From Blattamonas nauphoetae (taxonomy: Eukaryota; Preaxostyla; Oxymonadida), in assembly GCA_033064195.1 (NCBI GenBank), contig JARBJD010000213.1, forward strand, positions 62,001 through 126,000: a DNA stretch of 64,000 nucleotides. The letters run 5' to 3'. The notes under the pieces are model-generated. The model searched no databases. It was not told where the DNA came from and saw nothing but the letters and a program-made list of their open reading frames with translations. A program made the position numbers and the translations under genes. Numbering within the stretch: position 1 is the stretch's first letter; each line of letters begins with the position of its first letter. This document shows positions 1 to 10,917 of the stretch, one piece after another.

Positions 1-82
1 AAGGGAAGAAACCGACGTGAGATGAACAATGAAAGGTGAAGCTCGAATGATTCACAAAAATTAGTGGAGTTAAGGTACATAC

Positions 83-217
83 AAAGTCGACACCAATTGT
101 TGCGATGTATGTGTCCGTGTAGCAATCATCAGCGAAACGGAGGAGGAGGCATGATTTACCAACACCAGAATCTCCAATGAGAAGAATTTTGAAGAGATAC
201 TCGAAATCTTGCGACAT
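83..217 (-). CDS. Rab-family small GTPase, first exon (gene runs off the left edge)
   Basis: The exon encodes 45 residues starting [20 protein letters not shown], followed by KSCLLLRF and ending [13 protein letters not shown] is the P-loop (G1) that binds the GTP phosphates, and the TIGVDF segment is the switch I region typical of Rab1/Rab8-like proteins, which control vesicle budding and fusion on membranes. The ATG is at 217. The coding sequence stops at a GTATGT donor (phase 0, at 82), and the intron continues to the window edge, so the G2-G5 motifs and the C-terminal prenylation cysteines cannot be seen. Rab identity is secure at family level; the exact subfamily (Rab1-like is my guess) is not. 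Confidence 0.88.
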
Positions 218-419
218 GACTGAATAGTGATCAATCCATAATCAGATTGTTTTGATGAGTTTTCATCAGCTCAACTTTGTCGGGATAGATGATGCAATCT
301 CGATGAGATTATTTCAATAATGACTTTGGAGATCATAAATATGTGATCACTGAACACGATGTCAAAGAGAAAACGAATAATACTTCAGATCGGTTTAAAT
401 TTCATCACCTCAATCCAGA
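218..419. other. Intergenic spacer, probable divergent promoter region
   Basis: An A/T-rich stretch of about 200 bp lies between the Rab start codon (minus) and the next plus-strand ORF. I see no gene here. If the plus ORF at 420 is real, this would be a shared bidirectional promoter. Confidence 0.3.
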
Positions 420-896
420 ATGAACAATCAGGGTGGTTCTCCACCCTACCGGAGCTTATCGCCACCGCACCGCACTCGCAGTAGAACAGCTCCTCCTAAA
501 CTTAATTCTCCTTCGAATCACTCGACAGTTCATCGGACACCCATCTCAAACGACCCCAACTGTGGACTTTCAACTTCTCGTTTTTTCCGTATCGGCAACA
601 TTAATTCTTTCCCTGATAACTCCTCTTCATCTCAGTCGAACGACGAGTCACAGTCTGGATTGGATCAGCCTCTGATCAAGTCCCTGTTGTTCCCGAATCT
701 TTTATTGTCAACTACTTCATTGAGCAATAAGAAATCAACAACCTTCTCCTTCGCCATCCAGCCCATCGCCAACAAACAGCCTCCACCTCTTGACCTGGAC
801 CTGATCTCAATGCTTGACAATTTTTGCACTCCCCGGTTTTGGGACATCGAAGACATTGACAATCGTCAGTTCCTTGTATCGATCACGTCTTCGTGA
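420..896 (+). CDS. Hypothetical Pro/Ser-rich protein, possible first exon
   Basis: An open frame of 158 codons starts at an ATG and begins MNNQGGSPPYRSLSPPHRT. It is low-complexity (Ser, Pro, Asn) in the first two thirds and has an acidic end (FWDIEDIDN). No domain is recognised. It lies head-to-head with the Rab gene. It might be a short gene or the first exon of a longer one; a GTATCG donor candidate lies near its end. It could also be noncoding, since the frame is only moderately long and the composition is not distinctive. Confidence 0.3.
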   Translation: MNNQGGSPPYRSLSPPHRTRSRTAPPKLNSPSNHSTVHRTPISNDPNCGLSTSRFFRIGNINSFPDNSSSSQSNDESQSGLDQPLIKSLLFPNLLLSTTSLSNKKSTTFSFAIQPIANKQPPPLDLDLISMLDNFCTPRFWDIEDIDNRQFLVSITSS

Positions 897-1374
897 TTGC
901 GGTCTTTGTTTCTCAATTGTGATGAACAATCATCTCTTTCACTTTCATTTGTTTTCGTACCTCAGAGAGCCTTTTCACAACTCTGGCTTGAACTGAGCCT
1001 TTTTCTTTCCAACATTCTTTTCTCGTCCACATCTGTCCATCGACAATGCGGTTTGAAGTAGTCACCTTTCTTCCCCTTGTTCATTCATGTATATCAGCTT
1101 GTTGTGTCTTCCATATCATCCTATCTTTCTGCCTCCTCTCATCTGTACTGCTCCCTTCGATTGTGTGAGTTGTTTTATCGCTCACACAAGACCGCTAGTT
1201 TTTTCCGTCGTTGTGTGAAAAATATGAGGAATCGTTCGTCCAGACAACATGAGAAAACAGTGTTTCATGATGAAGAAAGGGTGGTCGTGAAAAAGGGCGG
1301 TTGCAGGAAAGGATAAACCGAGAAATCAAGACTAAATTAGTTATGAGTGTACGGACAACGGAATGTCGTTAATT
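897..1374. other. Region without a recognised gene
   Basis: Only short open frames occur on either strand, with pyrimidine-rich stretches around 1000-1150. I see no RNA gene or repeat. It separates the preceding plus ORF from the 3' end of the hydrolase gene. Confidence 0.4.
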
Positions 1375-2553
1375 TTAGTCCTTCTTCTTCCCATTACCGC
1401 CAAATTGGCTGGCAAGGAAATTGAACATCATATCCTCGTCAAACTTTCGCTTGAAGGAGAATGGATAGAACTGGCCCATGTGCCCTCCGCTCTTCGTCAG
1501 CAACAATGCAGTATTCTCATTTTGTGAAATATCACGCATTGGAATGGCCACAGTTGTTGACACTGGATCGTTCGCAGATGAAATGTACAGCGTGGGGCGA
1601 TCGATCCCATTCACGTAGAAGGCAGATGAGGTATCGACATACAAATCGCGGAGAGATGGATAGCCAAACACATCAGCCACAAGGTGTTCGTTGAAGTCAT
1701 CAGCTGTTGGAGTGTCGATTGCGAGGAACGCAGCGCATCCTTTTTGTTTCTTCAATTGTTCCTCGTTCTTCTTAAAGTAGAGCAAGTAATTCGCTCCAAT
1801 ACTCTTCTTTTGGGCCTCAGTATATGTCTGTGAGGTCACAACATAATCAAACGGGCAACCAGACATGGCAGCGCAGATGATGTTGGGGTGAAGTTTCTCG
1901 CCAGCAGTGAGGTGTTTAGGTGGGGCAATCTGAACATGCGTTGCTTTGAATTCCCCGAGGTATTTGGTGAGTGTGTTTCCGCCCATAGAAAACCCGCAGA
2001 GGGCTATTTTTGCCTTCGGGAATCGCTTGGTAATTTCTTGGATTGCGATATGGATATCTTCTGTCGCACCTCCGTTGTAGCTTCGTGGTGTGGTAAGCTT
2101 CGCACCTGAGCAGCCACGGTAAATATAACAAACTGGACGGTATTTAAACTTGTGGAGGCACGTCAGTCCAAAATGCTGAACGAAAGCCTCTCCACTCCCA
2201 CCATTAATTCCATGGCACATGAAAACGATTGGGGCTGTGTCAGGGAGAGTGACTGAGTCGCTTTCGAACCAATCGATCGCGAACTCGCCGCCTTCCGTGC
2301 CGATTAAGATTTCACGACGCGGTTTATATTTCCGTTTGTTCAGACGGAATCCCGCAAGGGTATTTGTTTCAGGATTCAATCCAAAAACGATATTTGGGAA
2401 ATATCGGAGTGAGTTGACTCGTTTCCCGAGAAAACTGAGAGGTTTGTGAGTTTTGCCAATAATTCGAACACGGCCAGACAGAGAGAACCAGCGTAGGAGA
2501 TATAGAGTGATAAGAGCGATAGCTACGTCACGGAGGATTCGGATCAAATTCAT
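1375..2553 (-). CDS. ABHD1/3-type alpha/beta hydrolase with N-terminal membrane anchor
   Basis: A single exon encodes 392 residues from the ATG at 2553; the open frame extends upstream only through non-ATG codons, so I chose this start. Residues 1-30 form a hydrophobic anchor (NLIRILRDVAIALITLYLLR). The alpha/beta hydrolase core follows: HG oxyanion region near residue 114, nucleophile elbow GFSMGG with Ser about residue 189, acid Asp about 329 in SSANDPVS, and His about 358 in KSGGHMGQF. All three catalytic residues are present. The order and the HGxxGG...GFSMGGN signature match the ABHD1/2/3, plant EMB8 and bacterial YheT family, membrane-bound lipid esterases or lipases that act on acylglycerols or phospholipids; the substrate cannot be told from sequence. 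It ends in TAA. No intron is needed. Confidence 0.9.
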   Translation of the reverse strand: MNLIRILRDVAIALITLYLLRWFSLSGRVRIIGKTHKPLSFLGKRVNSLRYFPNIVFGLNPETNTLAGFRLNKRKYKPRREILIGTEGGEFAIDWFESDSVTLPDTAPIVFMCHGINGGSGEAFVQHFGLTCLHKFKYRPVCYIYRGCSGAKLTTPRSYNGGATEDIHIAIQEITKRFPKAKIALCGFSMGGNTLTKYLGEFKATHVQIAPPKHLTAGEKLHPNIICAAMSGCPFDYVVTSQTYTEAQKKSIGANYLLYFKKNEEQLKKQKGCAAFLAIDTPTADDFNEHLVADVFGYPSLRDLYVDTSSAFYVNGIDRPTLYISSANDPVSTTVAIPMRDISQNENTALLLTKSGGHMGQFYPFSFKRKFDEDMMFNFLASQFGGNGKKKD

Positions 2554-2777
2554 TGGTTGTCTTCCGCAATCAAGTCTCTGAATGGGCCTTGAGATCTCAA
2601 TCGATGTCTCAGGTGTTAAGATGTTAATCTCTCTCACCAAGATGAAATCATTCGATAAAACATTGTAAAGGGAAGAAAAATGAAGAGAAGCGCTTCACAA
2701 TCCAAAGAATGTTGTGAGAAAGAACACAATAGTTGAGAGTAAACAAAACGACTACATCTGACCCTGAAAGAAGAAAT

Positions 2778-4496
2778 TCATGTTGTCCACCGCCGTCCTA
2801 CCTTCTTTCGTCTGTCAGAGAAAAAAAAACAGGAGACAGCCGGATCTGAAGAAAGAAAATGAGCAAACCTGGCGGAGAGTGGAGAGGAGGGTGAGCGCCG
2901 CGCCTCGAATGTGGGAAGATCGGTGGAAGAGAAATGGCCCAAACGAATCGAGGCCATTCGACATGTGTGGGAGGAGAAGGAGGAACTGAAGGGGTGAGGG
3001 AGAGAGAGGCAGACTTCTTGCGATTGTTGGGATGTGGTGATGGACGAGGAGAGAGATGAAAGGAGTGCGTATGTGATGTTCGGCGAGAGGTGCATGTCCG
3101 ACTGAGAAAGAAGACGAAAAACACACAAACAGCACATGAAACGAGCAAAAAAGTGGAAAAAATCAGAAAAACTCGCAAAAACAGCCAAAACAATCGATCT
3201 CTCGAAGGAAGAACAAACCGTCAGTCGGCGGACGATCAGAGTTGCGTCGCAATTCTTGATGGACTGCGATTCTCGTCGACTCTTCTCTCGTCGCACACAC
3301 TCCTTCCCCCACACGCTCTTCTGCATCTGCATCAGACGCACTTTGTTCGCAGAGACGAGAGCTGCTTGTTCGGCGGGGTCGAAGAAGGGAAAGGTCAGGG
3401 CAGCGATTTGGACAAGCATTCTGAGAATGGGAGAGGGGAGGAAGGAGAGAGATGGAGTGGAGAAGTGAGGAAGAGAGAGAAGGGGACAAAGATGATTGAT
3501 ATCACAATAGGAGAGAGGGAAGGAGAGAGAGGTGAGAAAGAGAGAAAGAATGAAAAAGAGGATGGAAATCAGAGCAGAAGAGAGATGGAAGAAAGAGAGA
3601 GAGTGCGGGTGATGCACACTGCAGGTATCTCCTGATGCGCATCGACGCCCACTCCTCGCCTTTGAGCTCCTCCACTCCTCTCAGCACTTCCTCGGCCAGG
3701 CGAGAGTCGAGGGCAGTCGATGCCCAAGTCTTGCGATGCTGGAGGGAGAGGATGAGTGGTGTGGGAGCACTGAAGACAGAAGAAGAGACAGGATGAACGA
3801 AAGAGAGGATGGACGATGAAATGAAAGAGAGAAAGTGAAAAGAAGAGAAAGGAGAGAAAAGGAGAATGGAGAGAAAAGAAGAGAAAGGAGAGAAAGGAGA
3901 GGGATGAGAGAACCACACGGTTTGATCTGATCACACGACCATCTCACTGTGCCTCTGCCGACATCCACCAACACATCCCACCACTCCTCCCTCTCCGCAA
4001 ATGCAGGCTCGACGACGCCAACCACAAAAGATGAATTGTCGAGGAACGAGGAGGAGGAGAGAGACGAGGTGAAGAAGACAGAGGAAGAGAGGAGAGTCAG
4101 GGAGGAAGGGAAGAGCGAGACAAACGAGAGGATGGACGAGACGAGGGTGGATGACGGCGAAGACGATGGGAAGAGAAAGACAACACGAAGGTTCATGAGA
4201 ACAGCAGTGAGGAGCGAGAAGAACGCTGCTGAGAGTGTGGAGAGGAGAGAGAGGAGTGGTGTCTGTGTCGACGGAAGGAAGGACAGCGAAGGAGGGATGC
4301 ACGATGGATTCGAGAAGAGAGACAGCGAGTACGAGAATGGCTCAGGTGAGAGCGAGCAATGTGTCGACACTTGGAGTGTGTCTGTTGATGAAAAGCACAG
4401 CGAGACGCTGACTGGCTGCGAATGGAGTGGTGTTTGTCGCGCGAAAATGTTCGGTTGGGATGTCAGCGAGGCCAGTGTGAACTCCAACTGAGTCAT
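2778..4496 (-). CDS. HEAT-like protein of unknown function, several exons, extremely pyrimidine-rich coding strand
   Basis: On the minus strand the frame is Ser/Leu-rich and is split by pyrimidine-rich introns. Splices that keep phase are visible: donor GTGTGG at 3918 to acceptor at 3770, donor GTGTGC at 3619 to acceptor at 3421, and donor GTTTTTG near 3182 to acceptor at 3102. These link segments such as PAFAEREEWWDVLVDVGRG, DSRLAEEVLRGVEELKGEEW, RIRRYLQMLVQIAALTF and DPAEQAALVSANKVRLMQMQ. A later segment ends HIRGAALTLLSTLRQ, which reads like a HEAT or armadillo helix pair. The first ATG I would use is at 4496 (MTQLEFTLASL), but the gene may begin further upstream, and the last exon near 2778 is uncertain. 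Function is unknown. The plus strand of the whole block is purine-rich, which creates many meaningless open frames. Confidence 0.5.
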
Positions 4497-4686
4497 CAGT
4501 TTTGGGAGCGGAGAGAAGGAGGTATTGATGGAGCTTTGGAGGGAAGAGAGGAGGGGTGGGCTGGAGAGGCCGGAGGAGGAAGAATGGGTGAGGATCTCCG
4601 CCAGAACAGGCAGCAGACAATCACAATTAGGGTGTGGTGATAGAACTGCTAGTGAGTGATGCCTATGATGGGAAGATATCAAAAGA

Positions 4687-7162
4687 TCAGAAAAATGAGT
4701 GTGGGACGAGAACAGACCCTGTCCCATCTTCTTTCCGTTTCACTACAACGACCCCAAAAATGATCTGTTTCCCTGGTTCTTCCTTCACGTTTTCTTGAGC
4801 TCTCCGCTTTTCCCGCTCCAGTTGTCGTTCTCTCATCTCCATTTCCTTCCGATTCTTCTCATCTTCTTTGAGGCGAGCATCGTTCACCTGGCTGTTCTCG
4901 ATTGGCGATTTCTCGTGCAATCTCGTTGGAGCATCTGATTCTGATCGAACGAGGGGATTGCCAGGCTCATTTTTGGGTGTTTCTTGGTTCTCTTTTCGCA
5001 AATTCGCAACCATCGAATCAGACGCAGTCACTGTTTGAGATCGATTCCACGATCGACCTAAGAACCCATAAAAAGACAGCAAATAAGCATTTTCAATAAA
5101 TAACAATGTCATACCAGCCTTCGGAAGCGTCGGGGGGAGCGTTGGAGGTGGCCTCTGTGGCGGGCCTGGAGGCGGCGTTGAGGTTGGTGGATTGCTCTGG
5201 TTGAATTGTTTGATTCTGTCTGAAATGCTGACTGATCTCGATTTATCGGGAGATGCATTCGATGGTCCACCTGTGGGAGGTGATGCAAGTGGATTGGCAC
5301 CGGGTTTTGGGAATGTTTTGGGGAGTGGCTTCGGAGAAGCGATTCCTGTCGATGTTTGATTTTGGGGAGGATCGTTTTTCTGAATATCTTTCTGAAGAAA
5401 TGGATTATTTGCAATTGACGGGGCGCCAGGAGGGAGAACGGTCTTTGGGAGTGAGCTTGGAAGATTCTGAGATTGTGAGGAGAGTGGTGATGTCTGCGTG
5501 AATGGGGGACTCCTTACATCGCCCACACCTGGCTGAGGTGCTCGACTTTTCAACTGAAGTGTTGTTTTCGGAGTTGCTGGAGGTGGAGATGATGCCGGGA
5601 GTTTGGGAGCGAACGGTGACGGGTTTTGAGGTGTGCTCGGTGCTGGTCCGGGAGGAGCTCGCTGTGGAGTTGGGGGATGGGATGGAGGAGGATTGGATGG
5701 GTTAGTTGGAGGAAATGAAGGTGGCGACATTTTGGGTTGCGTTAATTTCATGCTTTTGGACATTTCGATGGCTTCTTCAGAGAACATTGTAACCCGTCGT
5801 TTGAAGCTTTGTTTCATCACTTCTTTTTCTCGTTTTTCTTTGGCAATAACACGTTTCATGATTTCTTCCACTTTTGCGGAGAACTGCTTGTTGTCTGAGG
5901 TATCTGAGAAGACAATTCCAACCAAATTCAACGAAGGAGTGTTGAATGTGACAACATTCAAGCTGAGAAGTAAAAGGCGTTGTTGTGGAGAAGAGAGTGA
6001 GATCATCAGAATGAAAGAGAAGAAATAATTGAGGTTGAACAGAATAAGAAAAAGAATCACCAAAAGATGGCCAGTCCAATTTCAGACCTGTTCTGTGTCA
6101 GTCCCAATTCGCCATGAAAATTGAAGGAGATGAGCGGCTTCATCGATCTTTGGCCTTGAAGGGAAGTCTGGAGAAAGAATCGGGAAAACACAGCATGATC
6201 AATGACAGAAAAAGGAAAGTCGGATGATTAAGAACGTTGATCGCAGGAGACAGGTCAACAAAGAGACGAACAGCGACTCATGACGAGGAAGGAAGATAAT
6301 GCAAAACGACGTAAAAATCAGCTAAAAGCAATACAATCATTTCCCATACATCGTTGCCTACCCCTCCAATCGGAGGAGGGGCCTCTGGCATGTTAAAATG
6401 AACCTGGAACGATTCTCCGATTGTGATTGAATGGACATTGTGAGGAGCAACGCGAATATCATCAAAAAAATCGTTCTTTCCCAGAACAATCCACGTCTGG
6501 TTCTCGATCGAGTATTTCAGACATGTGGCAACGACAGTGATTGGTTTGATTGGGATGGGAGGAGCGCTTGACTGTGGGACGCTGCCTGGCTGAGATGATA
6601 CATGGACAAGTGATTCAGGGGAATCTTCTTGATTGGAGGATATTGGACGATTGAGAAGGAAAAGATTGATGTCTGAATCGTGGCGGATGGCTGGGGAAGA
6701 TGATTGAGGAAAATGACGAAAATAAGGATATGTCAGTCTCAAGAACGGGAAAAAAAGGTGAAGGAGGAGTGTGACCTCGTGGCGAGGATAAGAGAGAGGC
6801 AACAGAGAATGAAGTGAATGGAAAACGTGAGCAATTTTTTTCTCGAATAGAACATGTAAAAATGTGTAACCATCGAAATTATCAGATGTGGTTGTTGATA
6901 TATGTCATAATCATACACTATGAAAGAGATTTGTGAGAAAGTGAGACTGAGCAGAAAACAGACTGATTGGGGAATAAGTTGGTCCTTCAAATCACTAAAA
7001 ATGGTTGAGAGGAGAATAATCACGAGAGTGAGAAGCAAGATAAGAACTAAAGTGAGGATCGTACTCTTCTGTGATCAGAAGTTTCTCCGATGAACGAGCG
7101 ATGATTTTGATTTCCCTCTCGGCATCACAAGCTGCGTAAATCAGCTGCTGACAGAAGGACAT
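4687..7162 (-). CDS. WH1/EVH1-like domain protein with long proline-rich region
   Basis: Five exons join in frame: 7048..7162, about 6350..6690, 6088..6167, 5115..5962 and 4687..5057, giving roughly 580 residues. The 57-bp intron at 5058..5114 is a multiple of three, so the unspliced frame also stays open. The middle part contains CLKYSIENQTWIVLGK and, after splicing, LNLVGIVFSDTSDNKQFSAK followed by VEEIMKRV; this matches the start and the final helix of a WH1/EVH1 fold, the peptide-binding module of Ena/VASP and WASP actin regulators. A proline-rich stretch with many PPP and PPPGPP runs follows, as in profilin- or SH3-binding tails, then a charged coiled-coil-like end (DEKNRKEMEMRERQLEREKR). 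I see no WH2 or VCA motif. A role in actin assembly is inference; a RanBP1/PH-like fold is the main alternative. One donor (6349 or 6361) is ambiguous. Confidence 0.6.
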
Positions 7163-7246
7163 CGTGATTCCACTTCCAATAGATGCGATATAGTTCTGAA
7201 ATCGCGGCGACCAGACCGATCATGCCCATCGACAAAGGAGAACATC

Positions 7247-8349
7247 ATGGATTCCATAAAATCGCTCGTATCTGAAGGATTCAGTACATTCCTTCACTAT
7301 ATCAGTTCCTCATATCCATACTTGTTCGTCTTTCAGACAGTGTACTACACTGTATGCCTGCCGCAGGAGTTAGGCGGGTTCTTCTCCTTTTTCCTTACAT
7401 TATTTGTTACAATGTTTGGAAGTACACTCATTCCTTTGCTTTTCTTCCAAGAAACACCTGGTTTGCTTTATAGTCTCCATTTATCACTTTGTTTCTCAAA
7501 CACTCTGCACACACTTTCAGGATGGCTCAAAGACTCAAAATACTTCTATCTCTTCACAATAACCTTTCTTCTTACCAAAATCATCCTAAACTTCGCTCCA
7601 CGACTCCTCCGAAACAAAGTTTCATTGACTATGCTCAACTTTGGCCTCCAATTATCCATAAGCCAGATCATCCTCAATTATCTTCTCAAAACTTCCACAA
7701 AATTCCCCAATGCTGAACTAGTCATATGTTCCCTGATCTCATACGTGTGTGGATCACTTCCCCACAAATTATTCATCCGAAACCAGCCAGAAGAGAGAAA
7801 ATATGATGAAAAATGGCATGTCTCATTTCATCCCTTTCATTGTGCTTTTCAGTCTTACAATTGCCAGTATTCTTACTGTTGCACTATATATCATCATTCG
7901 AAGGCCAAACCTTATCTTTGCTCCACTTTTGAACCTTCCATTCTTCCCGACCGGAAAGCGTCTTGAAGCAGACAGTATCCTGTCGAAAATATGTGATTCA
8001 CTTCGCACTTCCTTCAAAGGCAGCAAAAAAGTGATGAGCATGTTGAAGACCATGCACTCATACAACACCAATCCCACAGATTCTGCTGTCGCCCTTTTCG
8101 GACGCGGCCCGAAGCATCAGATCCCGCTAATCGAAATCCAAACTTTGAGACTCCGTCAATTCATCGGGCTTAGTGTGTTGGTGTCATCGTCGTTGTTTTT
8201 TGCGTTTATGTCAGCTGTATGGAACCGTTTTTTGTCGATCATCTTTCTTCTCTCTGAAATAGCTTGATTTCGCAAAGAAAACGAGAGCTCAAAGAGCGCG
8301 TGATGAGGAAATGAGGCGTGAGTATGAACAACGGAGGAATAGATTCTGA
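7247..8349 (+). CDS. Multi-pass membrane protein, 316 residues, three exons
   Basis: The ATG at 7247 opens a hydrophobic protein. Exons 7247..7746, 7853..8216 and 8263..8349 are the only combination I found that keeps frame; introns of 106 and 46 bp use GT-AG, and the joined length is exactly 317 codons with TGA. About six or seven hydrophobic segments are visible, for example FFSFFLTLFVTMFGSTLIPL, FYLFTITFLLTKIIL, LTIASILTVALYIII and FIGLSVLVSSSLFFAF. The C-terminus is strongly charged (KKTRAQRARDEEMRREYEQR). Length, helix count and basic tail recall TRIC/TMEM38 potassium channels, and the FGS...ETPG segment loosely resembles their second helix, but this is weak and I do not assign it. It is divergent from the WH1-like gene, with 84 bp between start codons. 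Confidence 0.6.
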
Positions 8350-8716
8350 GACTCCGCGGAGATCTGCCCCCCAATCAGATTCAACCTTGCGTGAGACTAA
8401 TCATATCTTATTTATCCAAACTGGCAAAATGATGTTAATGCCACAATCTTTTTTTCATTTCACACAGGATTGCTTGCACTATTCCATCATTCATCGCCAA
8501 TCTGGTGATTCCACAAATCACAACTGTTCTCTCTCAAATCACGTTGACTGGGGATATTCAAAGAAGATATGGATCTCTGATAGGCTATTCGGGGGATCGA
8601 TGATTAAACAATGATTGGAGGTGGATCGTAAACAGTGATCAAACGAAAAATGAGTAGACAATAATGTAACGATAATACGCGCTCTAAATCTGCTAAAAGA
8701 TGTAAAGGGCAGAATT
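8350..8716. other. Intergenic region between two convergent genes
   Basis: An A/T-rich spacer lies between the stop of the membrane protein (plus) and the stop of the AGC kinase (minus). One 98-codon open frame on the plus strand has no domain and overlaps no splice pattern. I see no RNA gene. Confidence 0.4.
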
Positions 8717-10917
8717 TTACAAATCCTGATTGAAATCGAACCCTATATAATCCTTGTTCATCGCTTCCATGATTTCCGAGGTGAGACCTGAGAAGACACG
8801 AACAAATGGCGATAAAGAAGGAGAAACAGTTAGGTGATGAACAATGAAACACAATAAAGTGATTTAAATGGGCATAATGACAATATGTGCATCAGAAGAG
8901 TGATCGTGACAAACCTGTTGGGCTTTGTGGTGGAGAGTCAACTGCAGGTTCTGCAAAGAATTGTGGGTCGATGTTTGTTGTGTCCATAATGCCACCGTCG
9001 AGTTGAGGTTTGAAGGGCGGTGGGATTTCGCTTGGTTATGGGGAGGAATGTGGAAAAGGATAGAACAGAGAAAAATAGAACAATAAGAACGAAAAACCGG
9101 CGGTTGAGCTTTTCCCAGTCCATTCCAGCGAACAATGGGTGATTCATAATCTCCTCTCCGCCCGTTTCTCCGCTTCCGAGTCGTTCTTGAGGATCCCTCG
9201 CAAGAATCCGCTCAAGAAAGTCGCGCTGCTGTGCTGTGAAGGTATCTGGCATCACAAGATCACCCTGAAGGAGTCAGACAAGTGGGGGCATTCAGTGTTG
9301 GAAAGATGAAAAGAATGGTGTTTATAATTCCAAAATGACCGTATTTTGGGTCAAAAATACACCCACAACAGCATACATGGAGAGTATTCTGATACATCTG
9401 ATTTCTGTTTGCTGAGTAGAACGGTGGTGCGCCAGCAAGCATTTCATAATACAGGATGCCCACACTCCACCAGTCCACAGCCTGGCCGTGTGGTACCCCT
9501 CGCAAGATTTCAGGTGCTATAGAGAACATGAAAAAAGTATGTTTTCATGCCTAAATACTCCGGAGTGCCACAGAATGTGCCTGTTCCAACTTTTCCGGCA
9601 TCAGTGTCGCCTCCCATCGCAGTAATCCCAATTTTAGCAAGACCAAAGTCAGTGATCATGATGTGGCCTTCGGAGTCAAGGAGGACGTTCTCTGGTTTGA
9701 GATCTCTGTAGATGATGGAATGAGAATGGAGTGCATTGATTGTGGAACAGATTTCAGCAAGATAGAAGGTGGCAAGGATTTCGGGGAATGTTCCGGCACT
9801 TTAAAGGTACGAAAGATTCATGTGATGGTGATGCAAAGGGTTCAGTCGATCGTGAAAGAAAGGTGACAGAATGAGATGAAATTAAAGGTCATACCGTCTC
9901 AAATGGAAGAAAAGTTCACCTCCATTGGCATAGTCAATCACCATATACAATTTGTGCTGAGTTTGGAACGCATAGTGAAGTTGAGGCATGAATGGATTCT
10001 TCACGGTGGCCAGAATGGTTCTCTCGGTGAGAGTGTGGAATTGTTGGCCCCGCTGATAGAGTTCATATTTCCGGAGAATCTTGAGTGCATAGATTTTGTT
10101 TGATGGTTTGTGACGGACTTTTAGAGACAAGAATTTGGATGTGTGGGTTCCAAACATAAACTGAAAGAAAATGATACCTTGCAAGACTTTTCCGAAGCTG
10201 CCTTTGCCAACGAGAAGGATAAGTTCAAAGTCAGCAAGTGAAGTGGTGTTTGCATCCGACGTGAGAGAGAGCCCGAGGGGAACTGTGGAATTTTGAGGTG
10301 GTGGTACAGGTGCCATCTTTGACGAGGGTGACTCTGATGGAGAAAAGAAAAAGGATGGATTTCAAATTGAGTTCATGAATAATTTGATGCAAAAAGGAGA
10401 AAAAAGACTTGTCGTTTCTGATGTATCGGAAGGCGGCTGGTGAGGAGTGTCTTGTGATTTATCAGGAACTGACATAGCTGCTAACTCTTCTGGAGGAGTC
10501 ACCTGTTGGGAAAATAGCGAGGAAGCACAAGAAGAGGAAGAATGAAGATAATTGTGGAAATACGAGCTTGAAAATTTTGTCTCGTTTTTCTTTGGTTCCA
10601 ATGTTTAATTCATTGGATATTCGAACAATTTCCGCGGCTTGATCTGCAGAGGTCGTCGTGAAACTGTATTCTGAAACAACAACCATGGTAACATTCGTGG
10701 GGTTATTTGGATCTATTTTAAGCGACAGAACATGGTCGTTGTCATAATGCCATTGAACATTCTGGCCATCACAGTTTCGTACTCCATCTGCGGCGATGGA
10801 CAGCTGGCGTTTTTGAGTTTTGCCGTATTTGTTTGTTTTGACAGTTTCGAACAGATGTTTGGATTGTTCAGGAGTTAATTTTTGTTGGTTTGTTTTGAAG
10901 ATGTTAAATTTCGACAT
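8717..10917 (-). CDS. AGC-family Ser/Thr protein kinase (Akt/SGK/S6K-like) with novel N-terminal domain
   Basis: Nine exons (10564..10917, 10409..10502, 10178..10333, 9895..10117, 9551..9798, 9377..9516, 9098..9264, 8915..9030, 8717..8787) join to exactly 523 codons. Residues 1-118 form a compact domain starting MSKFNIFK that I read as PH-like (a beta-rich stretch ending in an amphipathic helix), not a recognised PH. A Pro/Ser linker follows. The kinase domain starts near 185: glycine loop GKGSFGKV, Lys214 in [16 protein letters not shown] with Asp308, DFG Asp326, activation-loop [12 protein letters not shown] with Thr350, and [12 protein letters not shown]. The tail has a turn-motif-like VDSPPQSP near 491 and a hydrophobic-motif YIGFDF at 513-518 in which Asp occupies the usual Ser/Thr position. 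All catalytic residues are present. It acts in growth or nutrient signalling in this family. One intron (9517..9550) is only 34 bp and begins GC. Confidence 0.93.

Noticed and set aside
2554-2640. Upstream extension of the ABHD hydrolase by 29 residues
   Set aside because: The extension begins at a non-ATG codon; the ATG at 2553 gives a standard membrane-anchor start.
2778-3635. Large overlapping frames on both strands at 2.8-3.6 kb
   Set aside because: They arise from purine/pyrimidine bias that removes stop codons; only the segments linked by phase-correct splice sites on the minus strand were kept.
7489-7716. 75-codon frame inside the membrane protein gene
   Set aside because: It is a frame shadow of the longer, hydrophobic and splice-consistent coding frame.
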